Positions 18,896 to 28,161 of a stretch of DNA of 64,000 bases are shown here, piece after piece. The number at the start of each line of letters is the position of its first letter. The first letter of the stretch is position 1. Below the pieces are notes generated by a model. It was not told the origin of the DNA. It made no database searches and saw only the letters and a list, made by a program, of their open reading frames with translations. Made by a program: the position numbers and the translations under genes. The stretch is from assembly GCF_046054165.1 (NCBI RefSeq), contig NZ_JBFNXK010000001.1:372001-436000 (forward strand). Reading direction: 5' to 3'. Origin of the DNA: Celerinatantimonas sp046054165 (GTDB lineage: Bacteria > Pseudomonadota > Gammaproteobacteria > Enterobacterales > Celerinatantimonadaceae).

Positions 18896-19471
18896 ATGAA
18901 ACATCAATTGATAAGATTATTTACACTATGTTCTAGTCTGTTTGGCTGCTTGTTGATGCTGAACGTTGCTTTAGCGGAGCAAGCTCCCGTATCGGTTCAA
19001 AAGATTGTACCTATGCTGCAATCATGGGGAAGTGATCCCGCTCTAGTCGCAGCAGTCAAAGCCCAAAATAACGAAAATTTGTCACTGGATACCATTAAAG
19101 CGCGTGATAAAACCTGGATCGCAACCTCTGATGTCGATAGTTTTATGGCTTCATTAATGAATAATAATGCAGCTAAGCGATTGATGGAGCTAGAGAAAAG
19201 TAAGCCTTACTTCGTTGAATTGTTTCTGATGGATAATCAGGGTGCCAATGTTGCCATGACCAATAAAACGTCTGATTACTGGCAGGGTGATGAAGATAAA
19301 TTCATTAAATCCTACAGTAACGGCACTGGGAGCGTATATATCAGTGACGTCGAATATGATGACAGTACCTTAGCCTATCTCGCCCAAATCTCCATCCCGA
19401 TCCTCGATCAAGGCAAAGCAATTGGAGCTCTCACTATCGGGATTAACTTAGATCAATTAGAAAGCAATTAA
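18896..19471 (+). CDS. Secreted PDC-like sensor domain protein
   Basis: 191 residues with a signal peptide (1-27, cut after ALA). The mature part resembles a single PDC/Cache-type ligand-binding fold, with FVELFLMDNQGANVAMTN, a DYWQGDEDKF segment and AYLAQISIPIL, as found in the periplasmic part of chemoreceptors, but it has no membrane anchor or signalling domain. AAGGAA ribosome-binding site. The next gene, 77-83 bp downstream on the same strand, is a methyl-accepting chemotaxis protein, so the two may form a binding-protein/receptor pair. Ligand unknown. Confidence 0.75.
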   Translation: MKHQLIRLFTLCSSLFGCLLMLNVALAEQAPVSVQKIVPMLQSWGSDPALVAAVKAQNNENLSLDTIKARDKTWIATSDVDSFMASLMNNNAAKRLMELEKSKPYFVELFLMDNQGANVAMTNKTSDYWQGDEDKFIKSYSNGTGSVYISDVEYDDSTLAYLAQISIPILDQGKAIGALTIGINLDQLESN

Positions 19472-19554
19472 TTGCATACCCTGTTGACTCAAACGATTGG
19501 GTATTTCACAGGGTTACGCTACATGAGATCAGGTCAGATGTTTGGAGGATGCGG

Positions 19555-21201
19555 ATGAATTTTTTCTTCAATTTGGGGATCCGTTGGAAATTAACGTTAC
19601 CACTGGTTGTTGTGATTATATTGGTGCTGATTCTAGCTGGTCGAAGTTTGTACTCAGAAAATCTGCAAGCCAAAGCCATTTCCACAGTCACAACAGATGA
19701 GATACCTTCACTTAATCTAGTGCAACAGGCGGACCGCGATTTTCATCAGGCATTAGTTGCCGAGCGAAGTATGCTGATGCTGCGGGTCGGTAGTGAGCAA
19801 TATCAGTTGATGCAGAAAATGCATCAGGAAAATATTCTTCAGGTTGAAGAACGGATCAAAAAAATGGCGAGTTATACGCAAGCTGATGAAATTCGCCAGT
19901 TATTGGATCAGTTCTGGAAAGTCTACCCTCAATGGCGAGAAATGACTGAGCGTATCGCTAAAGAACGAGACAGTGACACACGTCAGGGACGAAGTAGCGC
20001 AATTGGATTGTCATATAAAGAGGGAGAACAACTTTTTAATGAAAGCCGAGGCTATTTAGATCAAATATCAGACATCATTATTGCACATGCGAATCAACGT
20101 TCAGAACAACTGGCTGAATTGCATCAAAATTATCGCTATGGTCAGTTGATCTTACTGGGTATTTCGCTTGTGGTCTGTCTATGGGTTTTGATTTTCTTCC
20201 CTTCATTAATCACCAAGGATCTGGGACAAATTATTCAGCGAGTTAAAATTCTAGCCCAGGGAGGAGGTGACCTGACCCAACGAATAGCGATTAGTCGAAA
20301 AGACGAATTAGGTCAACTCGGACACTATCTTGATCAGTTTATTATTCAGCTTAATGCCTTGGTCAAAGAGGTGATCGACAGTGTTCAACGCAGCGATGAT
20401 GAGGTCAAAAGCCTAGATCGCATGTCCCATCAAACACGGCTATCACTTCAAAAACAAACGGATTCCGTTCGAGAAGTCAATCATGCCAGTCGAGAAATGA
20501 ATGAAGCCATTCAAGCCGTCTCTGAAAGTACCAGTGAGGCTGCACTAGCCGCTGAACATGCCCATGATAATGCGACCAAAGGTCAAGGACAAGTTGAGAC
20601 CACCCGGAATAATATCGAAACGTTAAACAGTAGCGTAGTCGAAGCTGTGAATGCGATTTCGCGTATTGAGGAAGTCACAACCCAGATAGGTTCTGTCTTA
20701 ACGGTGATCAGTGGCATTGCAGAACAAACCAATCTATTAGCACTCAATGCTGCAATTGAAGCAGCCCGAGCCGGTGAGTCAGGTCGGGGATTTGCCGTTG
20801 TGGCCGATGAAGTAAGAGCATTGGCCGGGAAAACTCAGCTTTCAACCGATGATGTCAAAGAGATGATCAGTAATCTGAATCAGAGTGTGCAAGCTGCTGT
20901 ATCGACAATGAAAGAGGCCTCTGACCGAGCCCTATTAACCCGAGATTCCAGTGAAGAGACGAAACAAGCCATTGATGCAATGATGGTATCTATTATTCAA
21001 ATGACAGAATTAGCCACCCATATTGCAGAGGTGACCAATGAGCAACGCCAAAGCGCAGAATCCGTACAAAATCACATTACTGAAATCGAAGGCATTGCGC
21101 AAAACAGCGCCGATCAGGCGGCTCAGGTCGATCAATCCTGTACGAAACTTGCCGAGTTACACCGGCAATTGAATCTCATTACCGATAAATTTACCGTTTA
21201 A
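19555..21201 (+). CDS. Methyl-accepting chemotaxis protein
   Basis: 548 residues from ATG 19555, which has GGAGG at 6-nt spacing; the ATG at 19549 touches that GGAGG. TM1 about 9-29, a four-helix-bundle type periplasmic domain, TM2 about 195-215, HAMP about 215-270, then the cytoplasmic signalling domain with the hairpin-tip sequence EQTNLLALNAAIEAARAGE. No C-terminal pentapeptide for CheR binding. Signals to CheA/CheW in the inner-membrane array. The secreted PDC-like protein just upstream is its probable partner. Confidence 0.93.
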   Translation: MNFFFNLGIRWKLTLPLVVVIILVLILAGRSLYSENLQAKAISTVTTDEIPSLNLVQQADRDFHQALVAERSMLMLRVGSEQYQLMQKMHQENILQVEERIKKMASYTQADEIRQLLDQFWKVYPQWREMTERIAKERDSDTRQGRSSAIGLSYKEGEQLFNESRGYLDQISDIIIAHANQRSEQLAELHQNYRYGQLILLGISLVVCLWVLIFFPSLITKDLGQIIQRVKILAQGGGDLTQRIAISRKDELGQLGHYLDQFIIQLNALVKEVIDSVQRSDDEVKSLDRMSHQTRLSLQKQTDSVREVNHASREMNEAIQAVSESTSEAALAAEHAHDNATKGQGQVETTRNNIETLNSSVVEAVNAISRIEEVTTQIGSVLTVISGIAEQTNLLALNAAIEAARAGESGRGFAVVADEVRALAGKTQLSTDDVKEMISNLNQSVQAAVSTMKEASDRALLTRDSSEETKQAIDAMMVSIIQMTELATHIAEVTNEQRQSAESVQNHITEIEGIAQNSADQAAQVDQSCTKLAELHRQLNLITDKFTV

Positions 21202-21298
21202 TCCCTGGCAAACGGCCATATGAATAATCGCCTCCCGATCTGAGCGCATGATTGGGGCGGTTAATCTTTCGTAATTATTTTTGAAAAAATTTGAGCCT

Positions 21299-21328
21299 GA
21301 TTTGAGCTAAAAAAATCTAGCTCAAATC
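21299..21328. repeat. Perfect 11-bp inverted repeat between MCP and mdaB-like genes
   Basis: GATTTGAGCTA (21299-21309) and TAGCTCAAATC (21318-21328) flank an 8-nt A-rich loop. Related copies GATTTGAGC/ATTTGAGCC occur just upstream (about 21289) and GATCTGAGCTAG at 21371. It sits between convergent genes and may act as a terminator. Confidence 0.6.
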
Positions 21329-21394
21329 TAATCTGACGGCGACACCAAAAAATGGGTAACTGTCAGATCAGATCTGAGCTAGTACAAATAAGGA

Positions 21395-21982
21395 CTATTT
21401 GAATAAATCTCTTAAATGGCGTTCATAGTTTTTAACGTCATTTTCTATATCTGGATTTTTAACCACATCATGCGCGGCAAATCCGGGGACTGATTCAAAG
21501 CCGTTAAACTGGTATGCTTTGTGTACCCACATAAATAATTGATCAATGGTAACACCTTCGAAAAACTCCTCAGGATTAAACGCATTAACGGGTGCATTTA
21601 ACGTTACCGAAAGCATCACTTGCTTCCCTTGTGCCAGCCCGCCAGAACCATAAATTTTACTTGGATCACGTCTTGTACGCCCATCATCTTTCGCTAATTT
21701 TGTTGTCGCAAGACCCACATTAAACACTTCATCGATATACTTTTTAAATGTCCAAGGCGTGGACATCCAATATAACGGAGTTTGAACAATCACAATATCC
21801 GCCCATAGATGTTTATCTACCTCAGCGTTGGGTTCATATCCCCTATCAACAATGGTCGTTTTTATCTCATATCCCAGAGATTCCAATGTTGACTGCGCCA
21901 CTTGGGCAAATAAATGATTTAGTTTTCCCTCAGCCCAACCTTCATATCGCTGATGTGCATTAATAATTAATGCATGTTTCAT
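21395..21982 (-). CDS. NAD(P)H-dependent quinone reductase, MdaB-like flavoprotein
   Basis: 195 residues from ATG 21982; an upstream extension to 22039 has no family support. Flavodoxin-like fold: IINAHQRYEG phosphate/flavin start, QTPLYWMSTPWTFKKYIDEVF flavin-binding region (positions about 69-90) and the GGLAQGKQVMLSVTLNAP segment, all typical of MdaB (193 residues). Probable two-electron quinone reduction protecting against oxidative stress. The gene symbol mdaB would be reasonable but is not certain. Confidence 0.82.
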   Translation of the reverse strand: MKHALIINAHQRYEGWAEGKLNHLFAQVAQSTLESLGYEIKTTIVDRGYEPNAEVDKHLWADIVIVQTPLYWMSTPWTFKKYIDEVFNVGLATTKLAKDDGRTRRDPSKIYGSGGLAQGKQVMLSVTLNAPVNAFNPEEFFEGVTIDQLFMWVHKAYQFNGFESVPGFAAHDVVKNPDIENDVKNYERHLRDLFK

Positions 21983-22688
21983 AACAACACTCACCATATT
22001 AACAACAAAAATACAAAAAAATCGACGTTTTAACATCACTAATTTTTGATTATACCCTTGTCATCAAACGAATAAAGTTATTCGGAATGAAACGATTACG
22101 TTCAAAGGCCTCTTCTTAGCGTTGTTGGATTCTTATTCAATCAGATTGCAGAACTGCCCTTCTCGCTCATTTTGAGCCATAACCGATACCGAGGTAGCAT
22201 CTTTCCCAATTAAGGCTTCTGTATCACTGTAACAAACGTTTTTTATCAACATCTGTTACTTAGCATGCATGGGAAAAACAACTATCTTCTAACTTAAAGA
22301 TAATAAAAGTTAGATAACAATAAACTGAATATCAGTTTTCTAGCTATTTGTATTAACCATCAAGAATAATAAAAGAAAGGTCGTATCGATACATAAGATA
22401 CTTATATATTTATAAGAATGATGCGCTCAATAATCATTTTTGCATACTATATAAGGATGGCTAGAATCACAATAATAGTGTAGATATCATGGCTTTTATG
22501 GTTATTATTTATCTATGATTTAATCAAATCCATAAAGTAACACATTTATCGATAGATGGATGCATCATACAACGTATTGCATCCGAGTTAATTTATTGTG
22601 ACTAAATTTATTTAACTTATAAAAATAGCTGATTTAGCACTAAGACTATCATCAGCTACTTAAATTATACTCAAAATATTTGAGTTAA
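21983..22688. other. Intergenic region, about 700 bp, no gene seen
   Basis: AT-rich spacer upstream of the mdaB-like gene and downstream of the TM2 gene. No ORF with a ribosome-binding site or recognisable translation on either strand. The TM2 gene is followed by a weak AT stem (CTCAAA/TTTGAG at about 22670-22684). Confidence 0.5.
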
Positions 22689-23129
22689 TTAAAACCAGGG
22701 TTTCTTCCCGGTGACATAAATTCGTTCAAATTCTTCATCTGATTTAGTCAGATAGATAATGAATTCGATAAACGCGATAATCCCAATAATCATCGATGGA
22801 ATGCCGATTAAAATAAAGCCAAACAAGAATATCAACAACATGATAACACCTTGTTTTGTATAGCCAAGATAGAATTTATGCGCACCAAATCCACCTAAGA
22901 AAAAGGCTAAAATAGCTGCAGCAATTTTCTTAGAAGAACCATTTCCAGATGAAATCATATAAATGGATGTAGCTTGTTCACCATTTACTGAAAAATCAAC
23001 TTTAGTACCTGACTTAGGTAGCGATCCTCCATTCCATTGTTCCATATCGAGTGAATACCGATTGCCATCTTCACCCGAAATAATTCCTGTCCGAGTTGAT
23101 TCATTAAATTCAAGGATAGTACCTTTCAT
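22689..23129 (-). CDS. Cold-shock-like domain plus TM2 membrane protein
   Basis: 146 residues. Residues 1-58 look like an oligonucleotide-binding, cold-shock-like beta barrel (KGTILEFNESTRTGII..DGNRYSL). Residues 68-125 form a TM2 domain: two membrane helices with the conserved GGFGAHKFYLG turn. AGGAG ribosome-binding site 7 nt before ATG. The TM2 family has no firm biochemical role. The N-terminal half would face the cytosol. Isolated gene in AT-rich surroundings. Confidence 0.85.
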   Translation of the reverse strand: MKGTILEFNESTRTGIISGEDGNRYSLDMEQWNGGSLPKSGTKVDFSVNGEQATSIYMISSGNGSSKKIAAAILAFFLGGFGAHKFYLGYTKQGVIMLLIFLFGFILIGIPSMIIGIIAFIEFIIYLTKSDEEFERIYVTGKKPWF

Positions 23130-23477
23130 TTATTACTCCTGAGCCCTAATTAGAGTGTCTATTTTAGATTTTGATTTTTACCATAATTAAGATGAAAGTC
23201 CAGTTTAAATAGATATTAGGTATAAAAATAGATTATCTTCCAGCATCACCCATAAATATGCATGCTACATACAATTACATAAATTAAAATTAAAAATATT
23301 TCTATTTATAATAAAATATCATTATATTATACTAAGCCGTTCTTCTCTCTGATATCGATAAAAGAGTGGTATCTACAAGTATACTTATATAGCGTAGCTG
23401 CACTCATTCCACCTAAAAATATTTTCATCATTAGCATTTAAATGATACCTCCGCAAGATATTTTTATTTCATCAAAA
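23130..23477. other. AT-rich intergenic region
   Basis: About 350 bp between the divergent TM2 and pectate lyase genes; nothing recognisable apart from the CRP and KdgR-like sites that follow at 23478 and 23523. Confidence 0.5.
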
Positions 23478-23493
23478 CGTGATAAATCTCACG
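23478..23493. promoter_or_regulatory. CRP-cAMP site of the pectate lyase gene
   Basis: CGTGATAAATCTCACG is a strong GTGA-N6-TCAC match, about 140 bp before the pectate lyase start. Pectinase genes are classically CRP dependent. Confidence 0.7.
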
Positions 23494-23522
23494 CCTTTTT
23501 TATAGATGTAGCCTACTTTATA

Positions 23523-23545
23523 TTTTGAAACATCGTTCTTTAAAA
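23523..23545. promoter_or_regulatory. Possible KdgR-type operator
   Basis: The stretch contains TTTTGAAACATCGTTCTTT, which resembles the KdgR pectin-repressor box (TGAAACA, N, TGTTTCA) in its left arm and central GTT, less so on the right. It lies between the CRP site and the start codon. Confidence 0.35.
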
Positions 23546-23633
23546 AAGATATCTTTGTTTTATTTTTATAATCACTTGCTGTTTGATTCTGCTACATGGG
23601 CGCAAGGCCCATCACATTTATTATGGAGAGATT

Positions 23634-24722
23634 ATGGATAACCATTTTCCTTTAAAATTAGGATATTGCTCAATTGCACTGCTTGGAGCAATGTCATGGA
23701 GTCAAGTTTATGCAGCCAATGCCGTAGATGGCTACGCATCAATGAATGGTGGAACCGTTGGAGGACAAGGAGGACAGGTCGTCTATGCCTCAACCGGAAC
23801 CCAAATCAACCAAGCTATGTGTAATCGAGCCACAGATGATACACCGTTAATCATCTATGTCTCTGGTACGATTAATCATGCCAATACCACTCAAGCTCGT
23901 GGGAGTTGTGATACCACCGATAGTGAAATTCAGTTTAAACGGGTCAGTCATATTTCATTAATCGGAACAGGTAATGGTGCCCTATTCGATGAAATCGGGA
24001 TCCACCTGCGAGAAGCATCCAATATTATTATCCGCAATGTTCACATCCGTAACGTTAAAAAATCAGGCTCCCCTATTTCTAATGGAGGCGATGCCATTGG
24101 ATTAGAAAAAGATGTACATAATGTCTGGATTGATCACAATGAATTGGAAGCCTCTGGGGGAGAAAAAGATGGATATGATTCCTTAATTGACATGAAAAAC
24201 CATACTCAATATGTCACTGTTTCCTATAACTATTTACATCATTCTGGCCGTGGTGGATTAATTGGCCACAGTGATAGTGATACCGAAAACGGCTATGTGA
24301 CCTTCCATCATAATATTTATGGCCAAGTTGATTCACGAATGCCGCTACTGCGCTTCGGGACAGTCCACGCTTACAACAACTACTATGTTGATATGAGCAA
24401 ATCGGGTATGAATCCCCGAATTGGAGGGCAAATTAAAGCTCAGAATAACTATTTCAAAAACGCACAAAATCCTATCGGAACTTTCTATACCGATGATATG
24501 GGATACTGGGATATCAGTGGTAACGTGTTTGACAATGTTACATGGCTGAGCAATTCAACCAACCATCCTGCAGGCCCAAATCCATACTCCACAACCTCTA
24601 TTTCCATTCCTTATAACTATTCGTTGGATAATGCCAGTTGTCTACCCACTTTGTTGCCACAGGTGGCAGGGGATACAACTAACCTAGCCTCTTCAGACGG
24701 CCATTGTGGCGTTGTTCATTAA
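23634..24722 (+). CDS. Secreted pectate lyase, PL1 family
   Basis: 362 residues from ATG 23634 (GGAGAG ribosome-binding site); signal peptide about 1-27 cut after VYA. Parallel beta-helix with PL1 features: the NVWIDHNE vWiDH motif, calcium-binding Asp in the DGYDSLIDMKN region, and the catalytic Arg region DSRMPLLRFG. Cleaves polygalacturonate by beta-elimination in the periplasm or outside the cell. Family and fold are clear; whether it prefers pectate or methylated pectin is not. Confidence 0.92.
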   Translation: MDNHFPLKLGYCSIALLGAMSWSQVYAANAVDGYASMNGGTVGGQGGQVVYASTGTQINQAMCNRATDDTPLIIYVSGTINHANTTQARGSCDTTDSEIQFKRVSHISLIGTGNGALFDEIGIHLREASNIIIRNVHIRNVKKSGSPISNGGDAIGLEKDVHNVWIDHNELEASGGEKDGYDSLIDMKNHTQYVTVSYNYLHHSGRGGLIGHSDSDTENGYVTFHHNIYGQVDSRMPLLRFGTVHAYNNYYVDMSKSGMNPRIGGQIKAQNNYFKNAQNPIGTFYTDDMGYWDISGNVFDNVTWLSNSTNHPAGPNPYSTTSISIPYNYSLDNASCLPTLLPQVAGDTTNLASSDGHCGVVH

Positions 24723-24772
24723 TCATCGAATAGAAATAGTAGTCTTGTGAATATAGATCTAAATAAATGCAG

Positions 24773-25357
24773 TTAATACTTGAAGTACGTTGTATGTGAA
24801 TATTCACATACAACGATACCGTTTACACAATTTTCTGCCGATATTCGATAGTAATGATCGATCATCCGCTTCTGATCAGGCTGTACCGGCTCTAAGTGAG
24901 TCAACATATTTTGGATCACTGATAATGACACCTGATGTTGGTTACGCGCTGCAAACTGTTGCAGCTGTCGTATAGAGGCATCACCCGCTAGTTCATAAAT
25001 ATCAATCTGATAATCTGTCTCGGATAATGCCTGAAGATAACCATCCAACATCCAACTATACATATTGGTATTGTCACAAATCACCAGTGGCCAGCGATAA
25101 TGAACTAACCGACGAAATCGCCATAAATTACGCGCATGATTTTCAACCAACCGTGACGCTTCAAAGTGATACGTTCCATTTTGATCATAAAAATACTGAT
25201 CGGCCGAACAGATCCCCAAATAGCGTTGCCGACTCCCCCGCCCGTTTAATCCCTGATCACATAAACGCCGGGCTAAGGATGACTTACCCGAACCAGGGAC
25301 ACCACGCATCAATATTGCTCGTTTAGAATAACCCAACGTAATAACTTCCCAGCGCAC
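24773..25357 (-). CDS. P-loop ATPase/kinase-like protein (N4BP2-type)
   Basis: 194 residues. Walker A RGVPGSGKSS at about 18-27, SADQYF and CDNTNMYSWM segments as in the AAA_33/N4BP2-like nucleotide kinases that phosphorylate nucleic-acid ends or small molecules. The upstream membrane-protein gene overlaps its start. The GTG at 25357 has no ribosome-binding site; a TTG at 25336 or ATG at 25309 are alternatives, the former preserving the first beta strand. Substrate unknown. Confidence 0.7.
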   Translation of the reverse strand: MRWEVITLGYSKRAILMRGVPGSGKSSLARRLCDQGLNGRGSRQRYLGICSADQYFYDQNGTYHFEASRLVENHARNLWRFRRLVHYRWPLVICDNTNMYSWMLDGYLQALSETDYQIDIYELAGDASIRQLQQFAARNQHQVSLSVIQNMLTHLEPVQPDQKRMIDHYYRISAENCVNGIVVCEYSHTTYFKY

Positions 25358-25691
25358 CAGAGAGCATCAGTAATAACAGCAATAAATTATAATTACGATG
25401 ATCACTGCGACGCCGGTTCCGTTTTATCCGAATCACTAAGTCAGTTACTGTAACGAATAAACAAAACCAAAGTAACCCTAAATACCAAGGTAAATAAGTT
25501 TTATCCCAATTTTCCCGCACATTAATATCTCGATACTTATACAATCCATATTGCATTTCCGGCCGAGCGTAATGAAAAAAGATAAGTGCGAGCAAAAAAA
25601 GGAACCAGCAGCTGAGTGTGAGCCACATAAGGGATCGCTGTAGTCGATCCGGGCCTTTGCGACGATCTCGATAGGATTTGTTAATAACCAT
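25323..25691 (-). CDS. Small membrane protein, unknown function
   Basis: 122 residues with a basic N-terminus (YRDRRKGPDR) and three predicted membrane helices (about 22-41, 67-86, 102-120), the second followed by the very basic RIKRNRRRSDHRN loop. I do not recognise a family. Its 3' end overlaps the following P-loop ATPase gene, so the two are probably co-expressed. Confidence 0.65.
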   Translation of the reverse strand: MVINKSYRDRRKGPDRLQRSLMWLTLSCWFLFLLALIFFHYARPEMQYGLYKYRDINVRENWDKTYLPWYLGLLWFCLFVTVTDLVIRIKRNRRRSDHRNYNLLLLLLMLSGALGSYYVGLF

Positions 25692-25983
25692 CTCCCAGAG
25701 TCTGATCCATGCGGGTTTGGTACATTTCGGCTTAACAGGCCCATTCCGATAGATTCTAAGCTTAGGGTCTCCTATGATGAGTCCCTAAATCCTACCGAAT
25801 CTGCACAAAATTCAACGCCAAGCGACATGTTCCAAGGAGCATCCCCCATTCAACCCATCAGCCATTGTGAAAACTTCAACAAACCTGAGAAATGGGGCAA
25901 TTTTTCCTTGAGTCTTCACATCTGGCGAGTAACATAACTAGCCTTCTAATATAATATCTTTAGTGATGGAGTAATTTTTTGCT

Positions 25984-27384
25984 ATGACGCACACTTCAGT
26001 GGCCGATCTGCTCAAAGGCGTCTGTAAGCCTGGTGATCGAGTAACAGCAAAGGGCTGGATCCGTACTCGCCGCGATTCCAAAGCGGGTATCTCATTCCTT
26101 GCAATTCATGATGGTTCTTGCTTTAACCCTATCCAAGCTGTCGTTCCTAATTCGCTGGGGAATTATGATAATGAAATTCTGCGGCTGACAACAGGTTGTT
26201 CTGTTGAAGTCATCGGAATTCTGTCTGAATCTCAGGGACAGGGCCAAGACTTTGAAATTCAGGCTGAAGAAGTCAATGTACTCGGATTTGTTGAAAATCC
26301 CGACAGCTATCCAATGGCTGCCAAACGCCATAGCATTGAATACCTGCGTGAATACCAACATTTGCGCGCCCGGACCAATGTCATTGGAGCAGTGATGCGC
26401 GTTCGAAACTGCCTATCACAAGCCATTCATCGTTTCTTCCACGAGCAGGGTTTTTATTGGATCAGTACCCCAATTATTACCGCCAGTGATTGTGAAGGGG
26501 CTGGTGAAATGTTCCGGGTTAGCACCTTAGATTTAGCCAATCTGCCCAGAACTGATAAAGGTGATGTTGACTTTAGTGAAGACTTTTTTGGTAAAGAAGC
26601 CTTCTTAACCGTATCGGGTCAGTTGAACGTTGAAACCTATGCCTGCGCATTGAGCAAAGTGTATACATTTGGTCCAACCTTCCGAGCCGAAAATTCGAAT
26701 ACCAGCCGCCATCTTGCTGAATTTTGGATGGTTGAACCTGAAATCGCGTTTGCCGATTTAGACGAAACCGCCGCATTAGCAGAAAAAATGCTGAAATATG
26801 CATTCAAAGCAGTTCTGGATGAATGTCGAGATGATATGGAGTTTTTCGCCCAACGCATTGAAAAAACTGCGATTAGTCGGTTGGAAGATTTCATCAGTAA
26901 AGATTTTGCGCAGGTCGATTACACCGATGCCATTGAAATTTTACTCCAGTCCGGACGCAAATTTGAGTACCCGGTTGAATGGGGTATCGATATGTCTTCT
27001 GAACATGAACGCTACCTGGCGGAGGAACACTTTCATTCCCCAGTCGTTGTGAAAAACTACCCCAAAGATATCAAAGCATTCTATATGCGCATGAACGATG
27101 ATGGTAAAACCGTCGCAGCCATGGATGTTCTGGCACCGGGGATCGGTGAAATCATCGGCGGTAGCCAACGTGAAGAACGTATCGACGTATTAGATAGTCG
27201 TCTTGAAGAGATGGGACTTAGTCAGCAAGATTACGGTTGGTATCGTGATTTACGTCGTTATGGAAGTGTCCCTCATTCAGGATTCGGCTTAGGATTTGAT
27301 CGTTTGGTCACTTACGTTACTGGAATGCAAAATATCCGTGATGTAATTCCGTTCCCTCGGGCCCCTCGCTTAGCTGAATATTAA
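25984..27384 (+). CDS. asnS: Asparaginyl-tRNA synthetase
   Basis: 466 residues, identical to the E. coli length. Class-II synthetase with an N-terminal OB-fold anticodon-binding domain (about 1-110) and catalytic domain with motif 2 (FGPTFRAENSNTSRHLAEFW region) and motif 3 (GFGLGFDRLVTYVTG). GEMFRVST and EIIGGSQREER are AsnRS-typical. Single gene followed by its own terminator. Confidence 0.98.
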   Translation: MTHTSVADLLKGVCKPGDRVTAKGWIRTRRDSKAGISFLAIHDGSCFNPIQAVVPNSLGNYDNEILRLTTGCSVEVIGILSESQGQGQDFEIQAEEVNVLGFVENPDSYPMAAKRHSIEYLREYQHLRARTNVIGAVMRVRNCLSQAIHRFFHEQGFYWISTPIITASDCEGAGEMFRVSTLDLANLPRTDKGDVDFSEDFFGKEAFLTVSGQLNVETYACALSKVYTFGPTFRAENSNTSRHLAEFWMVEPEIAFADLDETAALAEKMLKYAFKAVLDECRDDMEFFAQRIEKTAISRLEDFISKDFAQVDYTDAIEILLQSGRKFEYPVEWGIDMSSEHERYLAEEHFHSPVVVKNYPKDIKAFYMRMNDDGKTVAAMDVLAPGIGEIIGGSQREERIDVLDSRLEEMGLSQQDYGWYRDLRRYGSVPHSGFGLGFDRLVTYVTGMQNIRDVIPFPRAPRLAEY

Positions 27385-27390
27385 TTAAAT

Positions 27391-27418
27391 ACATTTATCG
27401 TCTCATGACGATAAATGT
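27391..27418 (+). repeat. Perfect 12-bp hairpin after asnS
   Basis: ACATTTATCGTC and GACGATAAATGT pair exactly around a TCAT loop, 6 bp after the asnS stop. It precedes the classical terminator and may protect the mRNA 3' end. Confidence 0.65.
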
Positions 27419-27430
27419 GTCTATCACCCG

Positions 27431-27460
27431 AAGGCTCTTTATCCATGATAAGAGCCTTTT
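27431..27460 (+). terminator. Rho-independent terminator of asnS
   Basis: AAGGCTCTTTATC and GATAAGAGCCTT pair with one bulged T and are followed by TTTT. Confidence 0.8.
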
Positions 27461-27512
27461 CTAATCACTCGCCATTCAAACGCGATTGCCTTCACGAAAC
27501 CAAGCCACCCAA

Positions 27513-27986
27513 TCAAATCTGCCCATATAGCCATGACTGCACATCAATCGCAGGCAAACGTTTCTGATAATGACGAGTCATCTCTATCGCCATCCGCTCT
27601 AAGGGCGCATTTTGATATCCAAAATTGTGGTATTCATCGAAATAACGTTGAAAAAACCAGACCCCCAACAGTTTCCATTGATAGGTATGGATTAACTCAT
27701 GAAAATGCAAAAGGCGATTATCTTTTACTGCAGATTTAATAAAATAAGTTTGTTTGTAACAAATCGTACGCCGATCCGGGTGGCTCAAAAAAGCACGAAT
27801 GCCAATCGAATCCAGTTCCGGCATCTGTGGGATAGGGATTTCATCCGTGATCACGAAATGACACCGTGCTAAATAATCTGGCTGAAAATAACCCGCAAAT
27901 TCCTCTGCAAAGCAGCTACATGGTATAGCCTCAGGATATGACGCAATCGTGGCATCAATCCATCGTTCCAATTTCTCTAAAATCAT
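27513..27986 (-). CDS. HExxH metallopeptidase-like hypothetical protein
   Basis: 157 residues from ATG 27986 (a TTG at 27998 is an alternative start). The central HFHELIHTYQW holds an HExxH zinc motif, and a downstream NAPLERMA could provide the third ligand, as in gluzincin-like proteins. No signal peptide, so probably cytosolic. Family not identified; catalytic activity is inference from the motif alone. Confidence 0.65.
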   Translation of the reverse strand: MILEKLERWIDATIASYPEAIPCSCFAEEFAGYFQPDYLARCHFVITDEIPIPQMPELDSIGIRAFLSHPDRRTICYKQTYFIKSAVKDNRLLHFHELIHTYQWKLLGVWFFQRYFDEYHNFGYQNAPLERMAIEMTRHYQKRLPAIDVQSWLYGQI

Positions 27987-28134
27987 CCCTGTTCTCAATC
28001 AGATACGGTTACATATACACATTTTAGACATGCTATCTAAAACCATAAAAATACATAACATCTTAATCTTAATTTTCCGGGCTTCCTTTCCCGTTCTCGG
28101 CTCTTCTACTAGGAAGAGCTCATCATCAACTCAC

Positions 28135-28161
28135 AGCTTATAGCTTATAGCTTATAGCTTA
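28135..28161. repeat. 7-bp tandem repeat overlapping the asmA-like stop codon
   Basis: Three exact AGCTTAT units and a fourth AGCTTAA. The asmA-like stop (TAA, 28152-28154 on the minus strand) lies within the array, so copy-number change would alter only the 3' UTR or at most the last two codons. Confidence 0.8.
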
